Part shown: positions 13,901 to 24,107 of the stretch, piece after piece
How positions within the stretch are numbered: the first letter of the stretch is position 1
Layout of the letters: each line of letters starts with the position of its first letter
DNA from: Rallus limicola
Taxonomy: Eukaryota > Chordata > Aves > Gruiformes > Rallidae
NCBI GenBank assembly: GCA_022605955.1
Contig: JAKCOZ010000059.1
Span: forward strand, 806,001-870,000
Length of the DNA: 64,000 nucleotides
Reading direction: 5' to 3'
Made by a program: the position numbers and the translations under genes
Notes under the pieces: model-generated
The model's input: only the letters and a program-made list of their open reading frames with translations
Told to the model about the DNA's origin: nothing
Databases searched by the model: none

Positions 13901-16065
13901 TCCAGGAAAGAGTATTGATTGCTGTACTATATAGCTTTGATATACTGCCTGTGGTTCAGTAACCAGTGTATAGTTTATATCTGCTTTGCTCAAATCATTA
14001 TGATCAAAATTGTATTCTGTTCAGCTATTAGCATACATATCTCTCATTTCTTCTCTGTCTTTATCCAAAGCGATGTGCCAGAAGGCCATTTTCTAGAGGG
14101 AACAGCATTTCACCTTTTCTTCTAATTCAATTTGTTCAATGTGGGCAAGAGAGGGAAAGTTTATGCGGAAAATTGCTAATGTAAAATCTTCTCGATGGGT
14201 CTTCAGTTGTGAGATGACACATGTTTTTTTAAAGGCCCTTTGAAAAATAACTCACCATGAGATCAGTACACCAAATTAGGAAAGGACAGTTCTGCATATC
14301 TAGTAATTCCCTCTTTATAGTGCACTCCTCAGTTTCATTTTGTTTTAAGAATTTCTGTTTAATTATTAGCATAATAACTAATAGCATTTTAATAGCATTT
14401 ATAAATTGCAGCTGAGACCAAGAGTAATGCTATAAAATTAGAGAAATAGTGAAGTTCCTTTACAAGGTTAGATCTTCTGTCTCAGAAAGTGTATTGTTCT
14501 GGACTCCTAATAGTGCAAACAAAAGCTGCTTAGTGCCTAAAACTGATGGTAATTTAATGATGTCTGCTGCTTAGGTTTTGCCTGAGGGATTTCCAGCATA
14601 TTAAGAGGTATGAGTGTGAGATATCATCACAGAGCATTCCATTCTGAATCAGCTTCTGAATTCACTGTGAGAGAGCTGGTTTAGGAAAGAGTGAGGACTT
14701 CGGATTATATGTTGACTTACATGGAAATCTTTAATATACTGCAGAGGTTGGTAAAAACACAACCTTTCTCCATATTAGGATGTTTATAATTCTGATTGTC
14801 TCTGCAACCACATAAATATTGGTATCATCACTTATCCATCACATCAATTTCTTCACATACACCAGCTTTATTATTCAGTTTCTGAAATAAAGGATGAGTT
14901 AGTTCTTGGAAGAACAGTATCAGTACTGTTGGTTGAGGAAAAAGGTTGTGGGTAGGCAATGTTATAATTACATTACCTGAATGAAATTTAGCATTAAATC
15001 CTGACTTCCCAAACTCAGTGTAATCATTTGTGTGATGCCACATACCCCAATTTTTACTACCTATGTGACATGTATGTGAAAATTACAACTTTAATTAAGG
15101 ACATCTTGCTAGCAGACCTTAGCAAAGACAGACAACTCCACCCAGCTTTAAAATTTTACTTGCTAAAATGTTACTTTTAAATCTGTGCTGTTCTTCTCTT
15201 TTGACTTTTTTTCTAAAACAATATTTTAAAAGCCACAGCCGAACCCAACTGTAATCAAAACACTGCAGCGCAGGTACTAGACAAAGTATCCTTCCAAAAA
15301 GGTGTCATCTGTGGCCCAGAGTCTAAGCAATTTGAATAGGAAAACATAAGCAATGAGAGGAAGCAAGAAATTTTTCTTGCTTTGCAAGTGGGAAATGAAG
15401 CGTGAACAGATATAAGGTAATGATGTAGACGGTACTTCACCTTATTGCTGAGAGTAGTTCAAACAGCTTTAAATTGCCATTGACTAAGCCCTGTAACACT
15501 GGCATGGGTTAGCTCAGTAGTTCTGCTGAGGGAGATGCTGTAATACAGATTTTCTGTATCAGCCAGAGGAACTGTAATTTGCTGCATACTTGATTTGGAC
15601 ATACTGGTTTAAGACTCCGCACCACTCTCTGGTGAGCTGTTTAAACATGCTCAGAGGGTGTATAAATAAGTCTATGACAAAGATATGAGTTGTCCCCAGA
15701 TCCCCCAATGTCTTCTTCATTGCCAAACATACATCTGTTTGATACTCTTGCTGCTGAATTTTCCTTTTGTGTTTTTCTGTTGATCATACTATTTGCCATC
15801 TATCAAACACATGCAGAATGGGCTAACACAGAATGACTAAAGACATGGTCTTATCGTACTAGAAAAGGAATAAAGTAGATATGGTGAGATAAAATGTCTC
15901 ATTTCAAAGTCACAAATGTGTTTTCATCTTATCCATCTGTGTTCTGTCTCCACAAGCTGAATAACTCATTTTTTGCTTGCATATCTGTTAGCATAAGTCA
16001 GATGATTGGGATTACATTTTGCTTACTAGGCTAATCTCTGACTACTTATTGATCTTTCTCCCTCT
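10913..16065. other. Unique non-coding sequence
   Basis: No gene or named repeat is seen. The longest frame here is a 107-codon - strand frame (12944-13267) without recognisable domains. It overlaps another - strand frame and looks like chance. A short palindromic AAGCTT...AAGCTT lies at 13523-13542. Confidence 0.55.
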
Positions 16066-16067
16066 GT

Positions 16068-16092
16068 TACCTGCCTGCTTGCCTGCCTGCTT
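16068..16092. repeat. Imperfect (CCTG/CTTG)n tetranucleotide repeat
   Basis: ACCTGCCTGCTTGCCTGCCTGCTTC shows about six imperfect four-base units. It lies in a pyrimidine-rich zone that leads into the poly(T) tract downstream. Confidence 0.75.
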
Positions 16093-16148
16093 CTTTTTCT
16101 TTGTTTTCATTCACTATGTGAATTTGCATGTACAATGAAATAGCTGTG

Positions 16149-16183
16149 TTTTTTCTTTTGTTTTTTTTTTTTTTTCTTTTTTT
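16149..16183. repeat. Poly(T) tract
   Basis: Long T runs are broken only by single C or G bases. On the - strand this is an A-rich run, so it could be the tail of a decayed retrotransposon, but nothing recognisable precedes it on that strand. Confidence 0.7.
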
Positions 16184-19100
16184 AAATATATTTTAGATTA
16201 ATTTTATGTGGCTACCCTTGTTTGCTTGTTCAAATCACTGTCCATGAAACTAAGGGGAGAATCAGAAACACCATAGCTGCGATCAGCTCACTCTAGATGG
16301 CACTAGCAGACACAGAAAATGCCTCTAATTCACTCAAAGAAAGAAGTTGATCTAGCATTGCAATTTCCCTGCAGCAGCATATGGCAGGCAGTGCAAATTT
16401 CAGGTAGGCAAGCACTGACCTGTCTCTGTCTAACCACAGTCTTTAATACCAACAGAACGCCAGTTAGAAGTGTTCTGGAAATGGTGATAACTGCTTGATG
16501 CAGCAATAGGCATTTGCATAGCTGCATTATTATTTTTACTGTTAAGTAACTGTCTGATTTCCTTTCTGTCTGTTTTATGTAACACTTCTATTTTATGATT
16601 AAACTTGATGCTTCTATTGTGCTCGCATAATGCCTTTATCTTCATCTATTCTGAACTTCCTTCTTGAGAACATCAAATTCCATGCAGGGAAAGGGGGAAT
16701 GAAATTCTCTTCAAAATGACAATGAGGATAAGCCAGGGAGGGATGTCAGCTCAAAAAACCAAACCTGACATATCTCTTCCTTCTCATTTTCTGCAGTCTT
16801 CCTTGACTTAAAATTGGAGACAGGATTCTGCTTTGAAGAGAATTTTCTTGCTTGTTCATTTTTTGGGGAGGTGGGGAGGAGGCTGGGGCTTTGGTTTTTT
16901 TTTTAATATTGTAACACATTTCTGCAAAAGAAAAAGCCAATCAATTGAAATGTTGAACAAGCATTATGGTGGGTTTTTTCCCTCCCAGTGCTTTTTGCTG
17001 CTTTGATAGGAAAAAAAAACAGTTCTGATCTCGCTTTCACCTCAGTGAAATCAGATAATACAGGGCTGGGTACACAGGTTTACAAGGCCAGGCTGATACC
17101 ACCTAATCTGTTCATGTGCTGCGAAAACGGAAAGCATAAGAAGTATTAAGTGCATAGGTTGGGTAGGGTAGTGATGATTGGGACAGGAACTGTAAAAACA
17201 TGAACACGGCTCACTAGTTGACCAGTTGCCTGTGCTGCTATTGAGGGAATGTTGAGAAAATTCCCTTAACAATCTTGTTAAAACCCACTTTGATTGTAAA
17301 GGATGACTATTGCATTTTACCTCCCTGAGGCCTTAATATGCTGAAACAGGCAAGCTGGGCAGTTTTGCAGGAGCACATAGACTCCTAAATATAAATTAAT
17401 CATATATGATTTTTCATGCTGACAGATGTTAAAGTTCTGATGAACAGTTCTGTGCATGACACTGTGGCTTTTCCAACCTAATTTGGCCATAATTTTTTAT
17501 TTCCCATCTGAATATATAAAATACTGTACAGAAATACAATATGTTGTCCTTAGAGACAGAATAGTTTCTGCTAGCCATACGATCAGGAAGAAGCATTATG
17601 CAGAGTGTGAGGAAAGTGGTTAATGTTACATTTTCTCTGTGGCCCCATATGGGAGTTTAGGATCCAATTTTAAAATACTTGAAGATATCTAACAGAATTT
17701 TCAAAATCTCTCTTGTAACTTGGATGGAAAATGTGTTTTTATCTATCTATATGTTTAGGTACCTTGTTACATTTAAAAATTTCCCTTTATCTTTTTGTTA
17801 TCTTTATATTCTTCTGCATCTTATCCCTATTGGCAGATTTATATTCTCAGAAGTCTAGGAATTATGAGGTTGAGATGGAGTACAGCATTGTTGGGTTTGG
17901 ACTATAGTTCCTAACGTTTCTTTGGCGTCTGTATTAGGCACTTAGGCACTGCACGTTTTTATTTCTATATTTATTTTATTTCTGTGACCTCCTATTGCAC
18001 ATTCAGGTGGTCTACATCATACACGTCAACAGAAAATCTCCCAAGAGGTCTGAAATCATTCAGATGAAGATCACTTCAGGCAATGCACATAGGGAAAAAT
18101 TAATACTAACTTCACCTGTGAAAGGATAGGTTCTGAGATGACTACGAACATTAGATATGAGACCTTCAGTTTTTCATAGAAAATTCTGTGAAAATATTAG
18201 CTCAGATCTTATTAGTGGTTAAATTATAAACAAATAAATCTCAGGAGGTCCCAATTTCTGTTAGGATTTCCTATATGGAATAAAATAGATATCAGTACTG
18301 TTTTACTTAAATTCATGGTGTGACAGTATTTTGCATGCTTTATAGAGCTATTGCTTTCTACTCCAAAAATATATATAAATTCTTGGACAGGGCTGTAAAG
18401 AAGGATGACAATGTATATGGAATGGCACCTGTGCGAGGGAAAACAAAGTAGCGTTTCCCAGGCTAAAAAAAAAACCCAGATGTTGCAACTGAAATAAATA
18501 CATGTGATGCCACTTAGGAATATGGTATATATTGCTATGTTGGTAATCTTTAGAAGTCTGACAAATGAGAACTGCTGTCACCAGCTAACAGACTTCAAGA
18601 GCATATTGAGAGAGACGCAGCGGGAATCGGACTAGGATCCAAAGCTTTCCTTTAATGATGCAGCAGGGAAGGACTTTTAAAACTACAGACAATGTCCAAT
18701 GTTTGACAAAGTAATGTTCTATTGTGGTGGGGTTTTTTACACTTTAGGCAATTTTGTGATGGTGACTATGAAGCTACAGACTTAGCAGAAGTCAACTACA
18801 CAAATATAAAATCAGGTATGACTGAATGGGTATTTTTTCTAAAGACAACGGTCTGATTACATGTCAGTCTTGATTTCTCACAGAGAAAAAGAAAACCAAA
18901 ATCATTCTGAGATGCATGAACAAAAGTGTAATTGGTAAAATGTTAAATAATACAGCTGCCTAACCCTTGTAAATTCTCAGTTGAAAAACTGTAGTGACTC
19001 TAGAGTAATCACACAGAGAAGCAAAGTACTGGGCAAACCAATGAAAACAGCTGCACAACAGTGACTTGTAAGGAAAGACTGTGGAAATTGATATGCACGT

Positions 19101-19237
19101 GTCTGAGGAAAAGCATAGTTTTTAAGTATGTAAAAAAAGATTCATGAAATAAACCATTTTGTACATTTTAAGCAAAGTTATATACCCCTATTATGCAAAC
19201 TAGTTTGGATTAGGATAGTCTCTGCTTTAAAATAGTT
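16184..19237. other. Unique non-coding sequence
   Basis: No recognisable gene or repeat. Two overlapping - strand frames (16330-16645) and one at 18348-18581 have no domains and ordinary start contexts; they are treated as chance. Confidence 0.55.
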
Positions 19238-19555
19238 TAATGAGTAAAACAGTCTGTCTTCAGCACCAGGTCCAATATTGTTACCTTTGATATAGCTGAA
19301 CCACTATTAGCAGCTGCAGGAATGGTTAAAGCTAAGGTAAAGTGATGCCTTTCTTCAGGTTTGGAAGCAGGCAACCAGCAAGGCATTGGGCAAGTCAGGC
19401 ACAGCAAGGGATGCACAAGCCACGGCACCAACTACTGGTGAGAGCCTCTTTTGGTGCAGGCAAAGTTGATCTTTCCCCATATCAGCAGTGTTCAGCATGG
19501 CTTTGGGAGGACCCTTCAATCGTGGTCCCATCATTCATGTCAATAGCAGTTAATA
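19238..19555. other. GC-richer sequence upstream of the LINE relic, unassigned
   Basis: This segment is richer in G and C than its surroundings and supports a 117-codon + strand frame (19342-19695) and a 64-codon - strand frame (19237-19431). Neither product is recognised. Because it directly abuts the L2-like reverse transcriptase relic, it may be a more 5' part of the same LINE shifted out of frame, but I cannot show that. Confidence 0.35.
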
Positions 19556-19790
19556 GCTCATGTTTGCTCACACAGGATGTTGCTGAGGAGCCAGAGGCTC
19601 TTTCTTTTCCAGGCTGGCAGTCTGTTGGATTGGCTCCGATCTGGCTTAGTGTTAGTTCATGGTACAGAGACTGTCTTGCTCAGAGTGATCAATGATCTCC
19701 TGTGGGTTATCAACTGCGGTCACTATCCCGTCTTTATCATAGCTGATTTGTCATCATCTTGGGATTGTACAGACCACAAGGTCTTCTGTT
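19556..19790 (+). pseudogene. Relic of an L2-type LINE reverse transcriptase
   Basis: The + strand frame at 19577-19828 encodes HGTETVLLRVINDLL (19658-19702) and, 13 residues later, ADLSSSWDCTDHKV (19742-19783). Spacing and residues match the conserved block of L2-clade LINE reverse transcriptases, where a H-S-T-E-T-A-L-L-like segment precedes motif A (D-L-S-x-x-F-D-T-V-D-H). The upstream SLLDWLRSGL also fits the L2 pattern LLDPLQSGF. The motif A phenylalanine is replaced by W and the frame closes soon after, so this is a dead fragment without the YADD motif. CR1 elements, the dominant avian LINEs, lack the T-E-T-A-L-L block, which argues for L2 rather than CR1. Assignment is from memory of the families. 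Confidence 0.72.
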
Positions 19791-20250
19791 GTAACAGATT
19801 TTCAATAATTCCATATACCTGGTGTTAATACCTTGTTATGAGGTTCTAGGGCTATCCTACATTGCTAGGATATGAACGGGTAGACTTCCATGCTGTAAAT
19901 CTCTTCACAATTGCTACTTCTGATATCTGTTTATTTTCATATTAGGATTACACATGCTTTGAAGAATACTAAAATAGTAAAGAGAAGGGAGGAATAATTG
20001 TAAGTCCAGGTTTTTTACTTCTACAAAATAACATTCATAATTTGCTCTCAGTGTCTGCTATTTTATTTTCTGTGCCAGAATTCTACATGCCTGTTGTTAT
20101 ATCAGCTTCTTTTAATAGACAATGTCTTATGTGTTACACAGATCATTGCTATACCACAGCTTCACTTCCAGAGCCTTATTTCTGTTTCTTTCAGCAAACC
20201 TGAACCTTTTTAAGCAGATCCTACCTGTGATTTCATGCCTACATACTAGA

Positions 20251-20255
20251 TGCAC
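20251..20255. repeat. Target-site duplication, left copy
   Basis: TGCAC precedes the + strand LTR and is repeated exactly at its right end. A 5-bp duplication fits ERVL or ERVK-type integration. Confidence 0.8.
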
Positions 20256-20793
20256 TATCGTGTTTTCAGCTGAGATAATTTTCTTTCTAGTAGCTGGTGT
20301 AGTGCTGTGTTTTGGCTTTAGTGTGAGAATAATGTTGGTAAAAAACTGATGTTTTTAGTGTCAAAAGTGACACTAACTTATGGAATTTCCAGCTCCCCAC
20401 ACCTCACCAGGTGCACCAGGGCCTGGGAGAGCACAGCCAGGACAGCTGCCCAGCTCTGAACAAAGGGACAGTCCTGCCATGGAGCATCATGCTCTAGATA
20501 GGACTGGGGAAAGTAGCCAGGAGATGGGCTTGCTGCTTGGAAACAGTCTGGGTGCTGGGATATGTATGTGGTAACCAATTGCGTTTGCACATCACTTCTT
20601 GTTCTTCTTGCTGCTGCTGCTGCTGCTACTATTTTTATTGTTGCTGTTACTATTATTCTTTTGTTATTCTATCCTGTCTTTACCTCAACCCAGGAGGTGT
20701 TTGGATTTTTCCTTTCTCATCCCCATCTCCTTGGGGAGAAGGGATGACCTAGCGGCTGTGTAGTGCTTGGTACCTGGCTGGGGTAAATCACAA
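20256..20793 (+). mobile_element. Solo LTR of an avian ERVL-like retrovirus family, + orientation
   Basis: About 538 bp bounded by perfect TGCAC duplications (20251-20255, 20794-20798), so this is a complete solo LTR left by LTR-LTR recombination. Recognisable family landmarks in order are TTTCAGCTGAGATAATTTTC near the start, CTAGTAGCTGGTGTAGTGCT, the AGCCAGGACAGCTG block, ACCAATTGCGTTTGCACATC, a hypervariable simple-repeat slot, CTGTCTTTACCTCAACCC, and GGCTGGGGTAAATCACAA at the end. The TATA region of the family has decayed here (CTAGATAGG). Terminal TG and CA are both mutated. Orientation is set by alignment to the other two copies, one of which keeps a TATA box. No viral coding sequence is attached. 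Confidence 0.88.
20609..20672. repeat. (CTG)n/(ATT)n simple-repeat slot within the LTR
   Basis: Five to six CTG units are followed by degenerate TTATTG and TGTTACTATT units. It occupies the same place in the LTR, between the GCACATCAC block and the CTGTCTTTA block, where other copies carry different simple repeats. Confidence 0.8.
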
Positions 20794-20798
20794 TGCAC
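20794..20798. repeat. Target-site duplication, right copy
   Basis: TGCAC is identical to 20251-20255, so it fixes the right boundary of the + strand solo LTR. Confidence 0.8.
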
Positions 20799-23571
20799 AC
20801 ATATATGTCAGGTTTAGTATAGTTTTAAATTATGTACTTTGTTTAACTTACTTGTGCAACATGCAAACTTTTACTAGACTGAAATCTCTCAATTTGCAAG
20901 ACTAGGCATGGTTTTCAGGTGACCTGCAGAGTCGAGTCATTTCAATATGGCTTTTTTTAAGAGTGCACAATTCCAAAGGCAGGAATAGAACAATGAAACG
21001 GTGTGGCCAAGTAATTTCAGTTCTTTTCTTACTTTGTAGTTTTCATGTATTGTAGACAGGATTACAGTTAGAATAATGGCAGCAGCCTACTATTGGAAAG
21101 CTGAAGAACGTACTTTTTTTATGTGAGGTATAGGGCATTCCCTGTGTGCACCAGAACTAAGGCATAGCTATATACCTGAAGTATAGGTGCCTATCTTCTA
21201 CAAGGTGGTAGATAGGGTCCTAACTCTTTTTGAGGCTATACACTTCAGTATTTCAGATGACTAGACAAATATTTTTATAATTTCTTTCCCTTAAAATTGC
21301 TAACGCTCAGTCCCAAGTTCCATATGCAGTTATCGTCAGGAATGAGTTGATGTCGTTGTCGGAGGTTTATGCAAAGGGCTGGATTGTGTTGTGGCTGAAC
21401 AAAGGATCACTGGTAAGAAAACGAGCTGTAGCTCTGTCTTATCTGTCAGGAACAAGTCAAGTATACTAAGAAGCTTTTTTTGAGGCAGCATGGGAATTGA
21501 ATCCCTCCTCCCACTGTGTTGTTTGTGTAGATAGTGCATGGCTTTGATAACAGAACTTATTTGTGGAACAGAATTTATTACTGGATAGGAAAGCACCTTA
21601 TGACAATTTGCAACAAAAACTATTTAAGTTGCTGTTCTCAGGAGCCCCTTTGTGGGTACTCCTTAACGACTGCAGCATTACTTCCTTTACCTATATTACT
21701 GAAGGGGATAATTATAATATGACTATCTATTTTAAGCTTGTTCAAATGATTTTGGATTATGCTTATGGTTGCCTGATAATTCATGGGTTTGTTCTTCAAA
21801 ATTTCATGTTGATGACCTTTTAAGATAATAATGTTAGAAAAAAAAAAAGGTCTTGGGAACTGTGCAGAGCCCTCAGCAGACCCCATCTCAGTGGGGCAAG
21901 AGAAAACGTTCCTGCATACCTGATTTGCTGTGATGTGCCCTGTGGTGGGTGTGATGCACGGGACCAGACAAATATTTGAGAGAGGGATTCTGAAACATGT
22001 TTTAAATTCACAAATACTAGAAGACAAACTGGAGATGGCTGTTTCATTGCACTAAATTTCCATGGTATAAGATGGTAAGTTAAAAAAAAAAAAAAAAGTC
22101 TGGGCTCCATTTTACTTTTGGGTAAACTTTGATTCAAGGCATAGTAAAAAAATGTATTGTACATAAATTTGATGCCAATTGGAACAATAAGGTATCTGGT
22201 TCTTGTGGGTTGTTTTTCCAGTAAATTGGTCCTGGCTGCAAAATTACCTTACCATAAGGTAAAGCTGGGAGGACTGAGACTTGTGACTGTGTAATGCTAC
22301 TGAATACCCACTAAATATACTTAGCATGAAGTTTTAAAGCTATATGGGTGGTCAGGACTATAGGTATTGTGCGTGCAACTAGTGCAGGTGACATGCACAG
22401 ACATCTCCGTTATCTGGAGAGCTGAGATTACTAAATAATGGGTTAAAATGCTGTTGCAGGAAGCTCTTATACAGTGCTCAGTGAAGCAGTTTCATATATT
22501 AATAATCCTGCTTGGAGCTCTTGTGACAAAATCATACTGTGGTTAAAGAGGGAAATGAAAGGAAGAAAACAGATTTTTTGGTATAGATATTACTGATCCG
22601 TATTTAGGCATCCAAGAAGGTTACTTTTTCCCCCCCTGAAGTGCTAAATTTTCTGGTCAGTTCCCTTAAAGCTGTGCAAAGTCACCAGGGCCCCATTGGC
22701 CTTTTGGTCAACATAACCTTGGGTCCCTCGTCAGCAGTGTAAGTCAGCATGGAACCAGCATACTTCAGTCAAGCCAGAAACAGATAAAACTAATAACCCT
22801 TAGTGGTTTATTCACCTGTCATGTAGTTTCCTGCATACATTTAGTTTTAATTTTGTTCCCTTCATGTGCTGGATTTGTATGACTAAGTCTTACTCAAATA
22901 CACACCAGAGAAAAAGCAAGCAAGACATGTAAATATGTTAGAAAAAAAAAATAGTAAGGAAAACCAAGAAAAGAATACATCTTATTTCAATGAAATCAGT
23001 CTATGAAAGGTTTTTTTCACTAAGAATCTGAAGAAGAAGATGAGCTGAAATAGCTGGCTGAGTATGTGGGCAAGTTAGTGCTTATTGTGATAAATGTTGT
23101 TTACGTACACAACAGCAGGAAGTAAACCGAGATTGCTTTTTCTTCACTTGAATCCTAGGAGTGAAGCTTTTGAACAATTGCTGATCTTAATGTATTGAGA
23201 TTAGTAAGGTTAATTTTTCCTTTTTAAAAAAAGACAAACCCTACCCCTCACCCTCACATGCATGAAGCTACTAAAGAAGGAATAGAGATCCAGAACCTAT
23301 CTAAGGATTGCAGTGAGTTCTTTCACAGTACCTAACAGTGAACTGTTTTGTCCTATCTTAAATAAACAGTACATTTTATATGGCTGTGAACTAATGTGTA
23401 GATATTCTGAGTGATCTACACAAGTAAGCACAAGATTATTAACAATTCAACCACATAGCTTAAAGGGAACGTGCTCTCCTTTCTCCTGTGTACATTAGAA
23501 GTATGAGGAGCCTAACTTACAATTTCATATAGTTTTTTCAGGTGCCAATCTGTAGTATTCTAATGAAACAT
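20799..23571. other. Unique non-coding sequence with poly(A) tracts
   Basis: No gene is recognised. A-rich runs occur at about 21838-21848 and 22082-22096. Two overlapping - strand frames of 129 and 114 codons (21638-22164) have no recognisable domain, and their hydrophobic F and L runs come from the poly(A) tracts read on the other strand. Confidence 0.5.
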
Positions 23572-24107
23572 TGTTGTGGTTTAACACCCCTTCACTCATT
23601 CCACCTGACACCATGGGATGGGGAGAGAATAGAAAAGAAAAAAAATAAAAAGTAAAACTTGTGGGTTATGATAAAGACAGTTTAATATGACAGGAAAGGA
23701 AGATGATGATGATGATAGCGATAAAGGAATATACAAAAGAATTGATGCACAGCACAATTTCTCACCACCTGAGACCAATGTCTACCAAGTTTCTGAGCCA
23801 CAGTCCCACCTCCCGGCTAGCTTCTCCAGTTACATACAGAGCATGACATCATATGGTATGGAATATCCCTTTGACCAGTCTGGGTCAGCTATCCTGGCTG
23901 AGCTCTCCCAACTCCTTGTGTAGGACAGCTCATTTGCAGGTGCAAAGGGGTGAGAAGGAGCAAAGTTCTTGGCTCTATGTGAGCACTGCTCAGCACTGGC
24001 TAAAACATCACTGTGCTATCAACACAGTTTTGGTTACAAACCCAAAACATAGCCCTGTACTAGCTACTGTGAAGAAAATGAATGCTATCTCAGCCAAACC
24101 CAGCACA
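23572..24107 (-). mobile_element. Solo LTR of the same ERVL-like family, - orientation
   Basis: About 536 bp. On the + strand it starts TGTTGTGGTTTAAC and ends CAGCCAAACCCAGCACA, the reverse complement of the family's ends. Shared blocks with the copy at 51.8-52.4 kb include TGTGGGTT...ATAAAGACAGTTTAATA, GAGCATGACATCATA, GGTATGGAA, CCCAACTCCTTGTGTA and TTAGCTACTGTGAAGAAAA. Read on the - strand, an ATTAAA hexamer (23681-23686) lies in the expected polyadenylation region. The TATA region is degraded (TGTATGTAAC on the - strand). Flanking bases (AACAT and ACTAT) are not a clean target duplication. No internal coding sequence adjoins it. Confidence 0.87.
23702..23717. repeat. (GAT)n simple-repeat slot within the LTR
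   Basis: Five GAT units lie between the ATAAAGACAGTTTAATA block and the TTGATGCACAGCACAA block, the same LTR position that is occupied by CTG/ATT and GCAAA repeats in the other two copies. Confidence 0.8.

Noticed and set aside
16149..16183. Poly(T) tract as the tail of a - strand retrocopy
   Set aside because: No recognisable gene, LINE or SINE sequence lies on the - strand upstream of the A run, so it is left as a simple tract.
21638..22164. Overlapping - strand ORFs of 129 and 114 codons
   Set aside because: Their hydrophobic F and L runs come from poly(A) tracts read on the opposite strand. They show no domains, and lengths like these are expected a few times by chance in six frames of this composition.
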